Source: an uncultured Clostridia bacterium
GTDB lineage: Bacteria > Bacillota > Clostridia > Christensenellales > Aristaeellaceae
DNA length: 7,261 nt
Assembly: GCA_946409855.1 (NCBI GenBank)
Contig: CAMJXZ010000161.1
Location: forward strand, 1-7,261
Reading direction: 5' to 3'
Positions 1 to 5,318 of the stretch are shown one piece after another (positions within the stretch are counted from its first letter, which is position 1; every line of letters begins with the position of its first letter). The notes under the pieces were generated by a model. It was not told the DNA's origin. It saw only the letters and a program-made list of their open reading frames with translations, and searched no databases. The translations under genes were made by a program, and so were the position numbers.

Positions 1-8
1 GCCCGGGA

Positions 9-67
9 GCCCCCGCAGGGGCGACAGGCAAAGGCGCTTGGGGGGTCCCGCAGGGGGGGGAGGAGGG
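9..67. other. G-tract-rich non-coding stretch
   Basis: This is intergenic sequence with long G runs on the + strand (40-45, 53-60, 65-67, plus 18-21). A small hairpin, GCCCC-CGCA-GGGGC, lies at 9-22, and the motif CCCGCAGGGG occurs twice (about 12-21 and 48-57). The G runs from 40 to 67 fit the G3+N1-7 pattern for a four-stranded G structure, but neighbouring C runs could pair with them instead. One frame stays open here, but its translation is Arg/Gly-rich low complexity without start or ribosome binding site, so I see no gene. Confidence 0.35.
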
Positions 68-72
68 CCCGG

Positions 73-96
73 AAATCGTGCCGGTGGCACGATTTT
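73..96 (+). terminator. Perfect hairpin with short T run, possible terminator
   Basis: AAATCGTGCC (73-82) and GGCACGATTT (86-95) form a perfect 10-bp stem with a GGT loop, and the T run 93-96 overlaps the base of the stem. This could be an intrinsic terminator for a + strand gene left of the window. The T run is short, so a dispersed palindromic repeat is an alternative, especially because a second hairpin of identical geometry lies 72 bases downstream. Confidence 0.45.
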
Positions 97-144
97 ACCG
101 ACGAACGGGCCGGCAGGCCTTGGACCGTAAGACCCCCCTGCGTT

Positions 145-167
145 CACTGTTCACCCCGTGAACAGTG
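145..167. repeat. Perfect 10-bp inverted repeat, 3-base loop
   Basis: CACTGTTCAC (145-154) and GTGAACAGTG (158-167) are exact reverse complements around CCC. No T run follows, so it is not an intrinsic terminator. It sits about 40 bases upstream of the -35 box at 209. It may be a regulator binding site, a folded palindromic element, or one copy of a dispersed intergenic repeat. From this window alone these cannot be separated. Confidence 0.55.
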
Positions 168-208
168 CCTCAGATATTGCGAAACCGGCCGCCCCGCCGG
201 GCAATCTC

Positions 209-237
209 TTTACAGAATCAGGATTATTTGATAGAAT
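209..237 (+). promoter_or_regulatory. Sigma-A-type promoter for the 298-5124 gene run
   Basis: The -35 box TTTACA (209-214) and the -10 box TAGAAT (232-237) each match consensus at five of six positions and are separated by exactly 17 bases. Transcription would start near 244, giving a leader of about 54 bases before the ATG at 298. No other equally good promoter was found before the terminator at 5141, so this is the best candidate for driving the whole run of genes. Confidence 0.65.
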
Positions 238-297
238 AGGGGCACCAACAAACGCCGGGCCACCGGCCGGCTGTCTTTCAGGAGGGCGGCATCCGTC

Positions 298-930
298 ATG
301 GAATCCTTTTCCGTCGTTTCATCCGAAGTGCTTCTGCGGGCGCGGGCCGAATGCCTGCTGGCGCCGCTGGGGGTGCTGTTTGAGCAGGACACCGTGGCCG
401 ACTGCATGGCCCACCCGGTGCTGCGCCCCTTCTTCGGCACCTGCCTCAAAAACGAACTGATGCCCCGGATGGAGGCGGAAGGCCGGGACGAGGCGGTCAT
501 CGCCGCCTGCCGGTATCTTTCGTTCAAGCCCACCTCCCTGCACGTCAACGACCTGATGGACGGCGCTCTGGAGAGCTTCCGGCTGTACCTGCTTCCGCTG
601 ACCGGCGCGGATACCCCCTGTCTGGTTCTCTGCCTGTGCGCGCTGATCATGCTGTTTTCGGGCGTCCGCCGCGGGAAGACCGGCTATGCCCTGATCGGCT
701 CCGACGGGAGCGTCGTCCCCATGAGCCGCGACCCGGAGGCGCTCGCCTCCTTTTCCCGCCTGTCCTGCGACATGGACGCGGATTCCCTGGCCTACGCCGC
801 GCTGGCGGACGAGCGCATCTGGGGCCGGGACTTAAGGGAGGAAGAAGGCCTTCAGGAGCTCACGGCCCGCACCCTGCAGGACATCCAGCTGCTGGGCCTT
901 TCGGAAACCTGCCGGAAGGCGGCGATGTGA
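298..930 (+). CDS. Stand-alone mannitol dehydrogenase/UxaB C-terminal-domain-like protein
   Basis: This 210-aa protein starts at ATG 298, with AGGAGG at 280-285 twelve bases upstream. I recognise the pattern of the C-terminal helical domain of the polyol-specific long-chain dehydrogenase family (tagaturonate reductase UxaB, mannitol dehydrogenase). It shows 'DTVADCMAHPVLRPF' at 31-45, a 'P..LHVNDL' segment near 78-86, 'ESFRLYLLP' at 92-100, a hydrophobic helix at 107-121, 'DPEAL.SF' at 145-152 and 'WGRDL' at 175-179. Family members are about 450-540 aa with an N-terminal Rossmann NAD domain. That domain is absent here, and nothing upstream encodes a remnant of it. The position of the usual catalytic Lys (S-K-F/W in UxaB) reads E-S-F, so reductase activity is unlikely. 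Its own promoter and ribosome binding site, and a stop codon that overlaps the trmL start, argue for an expressed gene rather than debris. The family assignment is from memory of the fold's sequence pattern and is moderate; that the ORF is a real gene is more certain. Confidence 0.7.
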   Translation: MESFSVVSSEVLLRARAECLLAPLGVLFEQDTVADCMAHPVLRPFFGTCLKNELMPRMEAEGRDEAVIAACRYLSFKPTSLHVNDLMDGALESFRLYLLPLTGADTPCLVLCLCALIMLFSGVRRGKTGYALIGSDGSVVPMSRDPEALASFSRLSCDMDADSLAYAALADERIWGRDLREEEGLQELTARTLQDIQLLGLSETCRKAAM

Positions 931-1466
931 TGCGGGTGGTCCTGTACGCGCCGGAGATCCCGCAGAACACCGGCAACATCGCCCGCACCTGCGCCGCCAC
1001 GGGGACGGACCTGTTTCTGATCGAGCCGCTGGGCTTTTCCATGTCCGACAGGTATTACAAGCGGGCCGGCCTGGATTACTTTTCGATGGTGAACATTCAG
1101 GTGCTGCCCAGCTTTGAGGCGCTGCTTCGGAAGTTCCCGGACGCCCGCTGCCATTTCGCCACCACCAAGGCCCCCCGCAGCTACACCCAGGCCGCCTACG
1201 AGCCGGACGATTTTCTGGTGTTCGGCTGCGAGACCCGGGGGCTGCCCGAATCCCTGCTGGAAAGGGTGTACGACCGGTGCGTCCGCATCCCCATGCGGCC
1301 CGGCGCCCGTTCCCTGAACCTGAGCAATTCTGTCGCGGTGGTGCTGTACGAAGCCCTGCGGCAGCAGGATTTCGCCGGCCTGAAGGACGCCGGGGAGCTG
1401 ACCGGCCGCGACGACCCCGTCCAGCCCTGGATGGACTACCTGGGCGGTCCGTCCCGCGGGCGGTAA
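930..1466 (+). CDS. trmL: tRNA (cytidine(34)-2'-O)-methyltransferase TrmL
   Basis: This is a 178-aa SPOUT-class (knotted) RNA methyltransferase that uses S-adenosylmethionine to 2'-O-methylate the wobble nucleotide, C34 or U34, of leucine tRNAs in the cytoplasm. All family blocks are present: PEIPQNTGNIART at 8-20, the LIEPLGF then DY..RAGLDY-like block at 30-51, FGCETRGLP at 98-106, and IPMRPGARSLNLSNSVAV at 120-137. The last two form the SAM-binding knot. The length is normal for TrmL (about 150-180). I chose the ATG at 930 because it begins the conserved N-terminus and overlaps the upstream TGA (ATGTGATG); the frame is open further left, but that part is an out-of-frame shadow of the preceding gene. 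Translation is probably coupled to that gene, since only a weak GGAAGG precedes the start. Confidence 0.95.
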   Translation: MRVVLYAPEIPQNTGNIARTCAATGTDLFLIEPLGFSMSDRYYKRAGLDYFSMVNIQVLPSFEALLRKFPDARCHFATTKAPRSYTQAAYEPDDFLVFGCETRGLPESLLERVYDRCVRIPMRPGARSLNLSNSVAVVLYEALRQQDFAGLKDAGELTGRDDPVQPWMDYLGGPSRGR

Positions 1467-1498
1467 TTGATCTGATGTCCCCATAAGGAGTTGATACC

Positions 1499-1717
1499 GT
1501 GCAGTATTCCGAGGATCCCTATCAGGCGGAAGAAGAGCTGCGCCGGGTGAACCGGCGGGAGCGCTGGCGCATGATCTCGCAGATCTGGGAGCTGGCGGCG
1601 CTGGTCACCGGCGTGCTGGCCCTGTTCGCGCTGCTGGCGCTTTTGTTCAGTATGATCAGCTTCGCCCGGCAGAGCGTTTCCTCCCTGCTGTCCATGATGT
1701 TCGGAATCGTCTGGTGA
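1499..1717 (+). CDS. Small single-pass membrane protein, unknown function
   Basis: This 72-aa protein uses a GTG start at 1499, supported by AAGGAG at 1485-1490 with an 8-base spacer. Residues 1-30 are charged (acidic 5-13, then Arg-rich 15-24). Residues 31-54 form a strongly hydrophobic Leu/Ala segment, and the amphipathic tail may contact the membrane again around 60-72. The Arg-rich N-terminal side would favour a cytoplasmic N-terminus. I do not recognise the family. It sits 32 bases after trmL and 6 bases before the UDG gene, so it is almost certainly cotranscribed with them. The strong ribosome binding site and the close packing support it being a real gene. Confidence 0.75.
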   Translation: MQYSEDPYQAEEELRRVNRRERWRMISQIWELAALVTGVLALFALLALLFSMISFARQSVSSLLSMMFGIVW

Positions 1718-1723
1718 CCTGCC

Positions 1724-2284
1724 ATGGAAATCAGCTGGGATGAACTGAACAGGCAGATCGCAGCCTGCGAAAAATGCGGCCTGTGCCGGCAGATCCGTCA
1801 CAAGGTGCCCGGCCAGGGGAACCCGCACGCTAGCCTGATGCTGATCGGCGAGGGCCCCGGGCGGGACGAGGACGAAAGCGGCCTGGCCTTTGTGGGCAGG
1901 GCCGGCCAGCTGCTGACCAGGATGCTGGCCGCCATCCGTCTTTCCCGGGAGGAGGTCTACATCTGCAACGTGGTCAAGTGCCGCCCGCCGGACAACCGCA
2001 CCCCCATGCCGGAGGAAGCGGAAGCCTGCCTGCCGTACCTGCGGATGCAGTTCGCGCTGGTGCGTCCCAAAGTCATCCTGCTGCTGGGCGCGACCGCCGG
2101 CCGGTATGTCCTGGGGGACGATTTCCGCGTCACCCGGGACCGGGGACGCTTCGTACAGAAAGGCGGCATCTGGTTCATGCCCACGTACCACCCCGCCGCC
2201 CTGCTGCGGGACGAAAGCAAAAAACGGGAAGCCTGGGCGGACTTGAAGCAGGTCATGGCGAAGCTGGATGAACTCAAAGGATGA
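1724..2284 (+). CDS. Family 4 (Fe-S) uracil-DNA glycosylase
   Basis: This 186-aa enzyme would remove uracil from DNA (from cytosine deamination or dUTP incorporation) to start base excision repair. Family 4 UDGs carry a [4Fe-4S] cluster, and the four ligand cysteines are visible: C15 and C18 (CEKC), C86 (NVVKCRPPDNR) and C102 (ACLPYL). Motif A is GEGPGRDED at 42-50, with Gly where many members have Ala (GEAPG). The FVGRAGQLL segment follows at 56-64. Motif B, YHPAALL at 155-161, contains the conserved His156. The length is typical (about 185-205 aa). The ATG at 1724 lies 6 bases after the preceding stop. It has no strong ribosome binding site (only GGTGA at 1712-1716), so translation is probably coupled to the small upstream gene. 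It is followed by a second UDG-superfamily gene. Confidence 0.93.
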   Translation: MEISWDELNRQIAACEKCGLCRQIRHKVPGQGNPHASLMLIGEGPGRDEDESGLAFVGRAGQLLTRMLAAIRLSREEVYICNVVKCRPPDNRTPMPEEAEACLPYLRMQFALVRPKVILLLGATAGRYVLGDDFRVTRDRGRFVQKGGIWFMPTYHPAALLRDESKKREAWADLKQVMAKLDELKG

Positions 2285-2353
2285 CATCATCATCCGAATC
2301 CCGATCCCTTTTCGCCATCTTTCCGCCATAATGCTCTGGTATTGTTAAGCCAC

Positions 2354-2371
2354 AAAGGAGGTGTTCCTCTG
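2354..2371 (+). promoter_or_regulatory. Strong RBS implying a CTG start at 2369
   Basis: AAAGGAGGTG at 2354-2363 is an almost perfect anti-16S match. The only in-frame codon at the correct distance is CTG at 2369-2371, 7 bases after GGAGG. The TTG at 2342 lies upstream of this ribosome binding site, and the ATG at 2399 is about 37 bases away with no ribosome binding site of its own. The site therefore decides the start of the next gene. Confidence 0.7.
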
Positions 2372-2950
2372 GACGATATACAAGCGCTGTATGCCGGAAT
2401 GGAGGAAGAAAGCGCGCTCCGTTTTCCGGGGAAAAAGCCTGTCCGCGGCTGCGGGCCGGGGCATCCCGCGGTCATGCTGATCGGGGAGGCGCCCGGGGCC
2501 AGGGAGGTCGAAGCGGGCCGTCCATTTGCCGGCCCGGCCGGGAAAAACCTGGACGAGTTCCTGCAGGCCACGGGTCTGAGCAGAGAGGCCCTCTACATTT
2601 CCAACGTGGTCAAGATCCGGCCCTGCGAAACCGGCCCCACCGGCCGGACGCGCAACCGCCCGCCCAGCCGGGAAGAGATCGGCTTTTTCCTGCCCTATCT
2701 GGAAAAGGAAATCGCATGGCTCCGCCCAAAGCTGCTGGTTACCCTGGGCAACACACCGCTCAAGGCGCTTTTCGCCCCGGGCGCTTCCGTCGGCGCCCTG
2801 CACGGGCAGAGGCTTGAGAGCAGGCTGGGCATCCCGCTGTTCTGTCTGTATCACCCGGCGTCGGTGATCTACAACCGGACGCTGGCAAAGGTGTATCAGG
2901 CCGACATGCGGACGCTGGCCTCATTCATTTCGCAGCATCATCTGATCTGA
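2369..2950 (+). CDS. UDG-superfamily protein lacking Fe-S cysteines
   Basis: This 193-aa protein (CTG start) has the UDG fold motifs: GEAPGAREVE at 39-48, RPFAGPAGKNLDEFL at 51-65, NVVKIRP at 79-85, RNRPPSREE at 95-103 and LYHPASVIYN at 160-169. It resembles a paralogue I know from Clostridia, annotated as uracil-DNA glycosylase. None of the four family-4 cluster ligands is present. There is no N-terminal CxxC; the C86 equivalent is Ile83 and the C102 equivalent is Phe107. It would therefore fold without a [4Fe-4S] cluster. It probably acts on uracil or another deaminated base, but its specificity cannot be read from the sequence. A gap of 84 bases separates it from the preceding UDG, with no convincing promoter in between, so the two are probably cotranscribed. 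A longer reading from TTG 2342 is possible but would place the ribosome binding site inside the gene. Confidence 0.88.
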   Translation: MDDIQALYAGMEEESALRFPGKKPVRGCGPGHPAVMLIGEAPGAREVEAGRPFAGPAGKNLDEFLQATGLSREALYISNVVKIRPCETGPTGRTRNRPPSREEIGFFLPYLEKEIAWLRPKLLVTLGNTPLKALFAPGASVGALHGQRLESRLGIPLFCLYHPASVIYNRTLAKVYQADMRTLASFISQHHLI

Positions 2951-2983
2951 CGGAACCATCCGCTTTAAAGAAAGGGGGATCGT

Positions 2984-3484
2984 ATGGATTTTATCGCTAA
3001 CAACCTGGTCGTCATTCTGCTGATGATCACCGGCATCGGGCTGGTGATCGTGGAAATGTTCCTGCCGGGCATCAGCATTCCCGGCATCGCCGGCGCCATC
3101 ATGCTGTTCATCGCCATCTGGCTGATCTGGGCCAACTACGGCGCCTTCTGGGGGCTGATCGCCGGGCTGGTGGTCGTCTGCCTGCTGACCGCGGCCATCA
3201 TCGTCTCGCTGCGGTCCGCCAGGAAGGGCCGGCTCTCCAAATCGGACCTGTTCCTCAGGGACAATGTGAAAGAAGCCGCACCGGAGGAGCCCTTTGCCTC
3301 CCTCGTGGGCCGTGAGGGCGTCACGCAGACCCCGCTCCGTCCCAGCGGCATCATGATGCTGGACGGCGTCCGCCAGAGCGTCGTGACCGAAGGCGCCTAC
3401 ATCGACGCCGGCGTCACCGTGCGCATCATCCACACCAACGGCTCCCGCATCGTGGTGGAACCGGCGGACAGCAAACAGAAATAA
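2984..3484 (+). CDS. nfeD: NfeD-family membrane protein
   Basis: This 166-aa protein is of the short NfeD type. Hydrophobic segments at about 8-27, 34-51 and 54-76 anchor it in the membrane. The family signature, an acidic residue followed by PG, appears as IVEMFLPGISIPGIAG at 22-37. A linker at 77-105 leads to a C-terminal OB-fold domain, with VGREGVTQTPLRPSGIMMLDG at 108-128 and EGAYIDAGVTVRIIHTNG starting at 136. NfeD proteins are encoded next to flotillins and act with them in organising membrane microdomains; the next gene is floA, as expected. The start at ATG 2984 is preceded by AAAGGGGG with 5-6 base spacing. There is no ClpP-like protease domain, so this is not the long NfeD form. 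Charged residues after the third hydrophobic segment suggest a cytoplasmic OB domain. Confidence 0.9.
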   Translation: MDFIANNLVVILLMITGIGLVIVEMFLPGISIPGIAGAIMLFIAIWLIWANYGAFWGLIAGLVVVCLLTAAIIVSLRSARKGRLSKSDLFLRDNVKEAAPEEPFASLVGREGVTQTPLRPSGIMMLDGVRQSVVTEGAYIDAGVTVRIIHTNGSRIVVEPADSKQK

Positions 3485-3551
3485 CCCGAACGCCTGACCC
3501 CGTTTCCTGTCTGCCCTTTTGCGACCGAATGAAACTAAAGGAGGTTTCTTC

Positions 3552-4547
3552 ATGTCTGTTATGGCTTTGATTCTCCCCCTGATCATCCTCATTCTTCTGA
3601 TCGTATTCCTGTCCATCGTGCCCCTGGGCCTGTGGATCCGCTCCCGCGCCAGCGGCGTGCCGGTCGGCATCGGCTCCCTGGTCGGCATGAAGCTCCGCCG
3701 CATTTCCCCGCAGAAGATCGTGGACAGCTACATCCGGGCCCGCAAGGCCGGCCTGGACCTGACCACGGACGAACTGGAAAACCACTACCTGGCCGGCGGC
3801 AACGTGCAGCGCGTCGTCAGCGCCCTGATTTCCGCCCATCAGGCCGGGATCGAGCTTCCCTTCAAAACCGCCTGCGCCATCGACCTGGCCGGCCGCGACG
3901 TGCTGGAAGCCGTCCAGATGAGCGTTGTGCCCAAGGTCATTGAAACGCCCCCCGTCGCCGCCATCGCCAAGGACGGCATCGAGCTGCGCGCCAAGGCCCG
4001 CGTGACCGTGCGCACCAACATCGAACGCCTGGTCGGCGGCGCCGGCGAGGAGACCATCATCGCCCGTATCGGCGAAGGCATCGTCACCACCATCGGTTCT
4101 TCCCAGAACCATGAAGCCGTGCTGGAGAACCCCGACCTGATCAGCCAGACCGTTCTGGGCAAGGGCCTGGACGCCGGCACCGCGTACGAGATCCTTTCCA
4201 TCGACATCGCGGACGTGGACGTGGGCCGCAACGTCGGCGCGCAGCTGCAGATGGACCAGGCGGAAGCCGACCGCCGCATCGCCCAGGCCAAGGCCGAGGA
4301 GCGCCGCGCGATGGCTGTCGCCCACGAACAGGAAATGAAAGCCTCCGTCCAGGAGATGCGCGCCAAGGTGGTCGAAGCCGAAGCGCAGGTGCCGCTGGCC
4401 ATGGCCGAAGCCCTCAAGTCCGGCAAGCTGGGCGTGATGGACTACTACCAGATGCAGAACACCATCGCCGATACCGAAATGCGCAACGGCATTGCCCAGG
4501 CCGCCTCGCCCAGCGCCCCCGCCCATCCGGAACAGAAAAAGGGCTGA
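3552..4547 (+). CDS. floA: Flotillin-like protein FloA
   Basis: This 331-aa bacterial flotillin scaffolds membrane microdomains and influences membrane fluidity and the assembly of signalling and secretion complexes. The start is ATG 3552, with AAAGGAGG at 3537-3544 and a 7-base spacer; an in-frame TTG further upstream at 3519 lacks such a site. A long hydrophobic N-terminal segment (about 5-29) forms a membrane hairpin or anchor. The SPFH/PHB region follows, including SPQKIVDSYIRARKAGL, VPKVIETPPVAAIAKDGIEL and VGRNVGAQLQ. From about residue 234 to 290 there is the Glu/Ala-rich repeat region, DQAEADRRIAQAKAEERRA and then EAEAQVPLAMAEAL, which mediates oligomerisation. The length matches FloA (YqfA, about 331 aa). 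Codons are heavily biased to GCC, ATC and CTG, consistent with strong expression. It lies 67 bases after nfeD. In B. subtilis the equivalent operon (yqeZ-yqfA-yqfB) is under sigma-W; no promoter for that is evident here. Confidence 0.96.
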   Translation: MSVMALILPLIILILLIVFLSIVPLGLWIRSRASGVPVGIGSLVGMKLRRISPQKIVDSYIRARKAGLDLTTDELENHYLAGGNVQRVVSALISAHQAGIELPFKTACAIDLAGRDVLEAVQMSVVPKVIETPPVAAIAKDGIELRAKARVTVRTNIERLVGGAGEETIIARIGEGIVTTIGSSQNHEAVLENPDLISQTVLGKGLDAGTAYEILSIDIADVDVGRNVGAQLQMDQAEADRRIAQAKAEERRAMAVAHEQEMKASVQEMRAKVVEAEAQVPLAMAEALKSGKLGVMDYYQMQNTIADTEMRNGIAQAASPSAPAHPEQKKG

Positions 4548-4563
4548 GGCATAACGCCCGGTA

Positions 4564-4589
4564 TTCAGCCGCCGCATCAGGCGGCTGAA
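4564..4589 (+). other. Perfect intercistronic hairpin without T run
   Basis: TTCAGCCGCC (4564-4573) and GGCGGCTGAA (4580-4589) form a perfect 10-bp stem around GCATCA, 17 bases after the floA stop. CGCCGGCC follows instead of T residues, so it is not a standard intrinsic terminator. A second weaker stem (CGCCGG 4590-4595 with CCGGCG 4613-4618) comes directly after. The likely role is 3'-end protection or partial attenuation that sets floA transcript levels above those of the next gene. Confidence 0.55.
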
Positions 4590-4641
4590 CGCCGGCCCCC
4601 TTCCCCTTAAACCCGGCGAAGCCACCAAGGAGGAATCATTC

Positions 4642-5124
4642 ATGGCGAGCTTTTCTCCGCTGCTGCTTCTGCTCATCCTGTATTTCATCATCGGGGTGCT
4701 GGGCAAATCGAAAAAAGGCAAGGATAATAACAACAGCGCCCGGCCGGCCGAACCCGTCCGCCGCCCGGCGCCGGCGGCCCCGAAAAAGCCCGCCGCGCCC
4801 GACCCCGTTTCCTACACGGAAACCGCCAACCGCAGCGCGCACCGCGGCGCGGACGGCACCCTGCACCCGACGGAACACCGGCACGCCGTGCCTTCGTTCG
4901 AATCCGCTGAAGGCACGTCGACGGAAGGATCGGATCCCTGCCACGAATACATGCTGGACGATCCGGCGCTGCCCGCCTGCCCGGACACGCAGGAGGAAGA
5001 AAAAACCGCCGTCAAAGGCGCCCTTCCCCTGTCCTTTACCAGGGACAGTGTGGTGAACGCCGTGGTCATGAGCGAAGTGCTCGGCCGCCGGCGTCCGCAG
5101 GGGAACAGAAGAAAAATGTACTGA
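4642..5124 (+). CDS. Membrane-anchored Pro-rich protein of the floA operon
   Basis: This 160-aa protein has an excellent ribosome binding site, AAGGAGG at 4628-4634, seven bases before ATG 4642. Residues 4-20 are a hydrophobic Leu/Ile segment followed by a Lys cluster (22-27), which predicts an N-terminal anchor with the rest in the cytoplasm. Residues 32-53 are Pro/Ala/Lys-rich, and 55-127 are polar and probably disordered. The last 33 residues look conserved: SFTRDSVVNAVVMSEVLGRRRP at 131-152 and then a basic tail. I recall similar '(V/I)xxIIxSEILGxP' endings in small Clostridia proteins beside floA. That is an impression from memory, not a search. The gene ends the run, just before the terminator at 5141. 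It could be an adaptor recruited to FloA microdomains through its membrane anchor, with the C-terminal helix binding a partner; this is inference. Confidence 0.8.
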   Translation: MASFSPLLLLLILYFIIGVLGKSKKGKDNNNSARPAEPVRRPAPAAPKKPAAPDPVSYTETANRSAHRGADGTLHPTEHRHAVPSFESAEGTSTEGSDPCHEYMLDDPALPACPDTQEEEKTAVKGALPLSFTRDSVVNAVVMSEVLGRRRPQGNRRKMY

Positions 5125-5140
5125 TCATTCATCCATTCAG

Positions 5141-5171
5141 GGAGCCGCTCCGGCGGCTCCTTGTTTCTTTG
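5141..5171 (+). terminator. Intrinsic terminator of the 298-5124 unit
   Basis: GGAGCCGC (5141-5148) and GCGGCTCC (5153-5160) form a perfect 8-bp GC-rich stem with a TCCG loop, followed by the T-rich tail TTGTTTCTTTG (5161-5171). It lies 16 bases after the stop at 5124. This is a textbook Rho-independent terminator. Confidence 0.88.
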
Positions 5172-5261
5172 TCCAGAGGATCCCGCCCGTCCACCCTCCG
5201 CCCGGTTCCGTCCGGGAAAAAGCCCGCTACAGAACGCGCGGCGGGGGCGGTATCATCAGGC

Positions 5262-5286
5262 TGTCCGGAAGGAAAACCGCCGGACA
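5262..5286. repeat. Inverted repeat upstream of the PH-domain gene
   Basis: TGTCCGG (5262-5268) and CCGGACA (5280-5286) are exact reverse complements separated by 11 bases. They lie just downstream of a weak promoter candidate whose -10-like TATCAT is at 5251-5256; no good -35 accompanies it. The repeat could be an operator or a hairpin in the leader of the PH-domain gene. No other feature was found between 5172 and 5318. Confidence 0.35.
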
Positions 5287-5318
5287 ATCAAAAACATCAA
5301 AAAGGAGGCGCCGAACAT

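Noticed and set aside
1..232. An open frame running from the left edge as the end of an upstream gene
   Set aside because: The translation is Arg/Gly/Pro-rich low complexity that would read through both hairpins and the -35 box; openness is explained by high GC.
158..460. A 100-codon + strand frame starting before the first gene
   Set aside because: It starts inside the hairpin at 145-167 with no ribosome binding site, crosses the promoter and the real gene start, and encodes Pro/Trp/Arg-rich sequence without similarity to any family. It is also not the missing N-terminal dehydrogenase domain.
636..929. N-terminal extension of trmL
   Set aside because: The frame is open, but it overlaps the previous gene fully in another frame, and the extension is Arg/Gly/Pro-rich with no family match; conserved TrmL sequence begins at ATG 930.
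1436..2329. A 297-codon open frame on the minus strand opposite the UDG region
   Set aside because: The translation is Gln/His/Pro-rich without recognisable motifs and covers three supported + strand genes; it is an antisense shadow.
2327..2332. CATAAT as a -10 box for the second UDG gene
   Set aside because: No acceptable -35 is found at 16-18 bases upstream; cotranscription with the first UDG gene is simpler.
3426..4733. A 435-codon open frame on the minus strand opposite floA
   Set aside because: Its translation is Gly/His/Asp/Ala-rich low complexity typical of the antisense of GC-biased coding sequence. The + strand holds a full, highly conserved FloA with a strong ribosome binding site.
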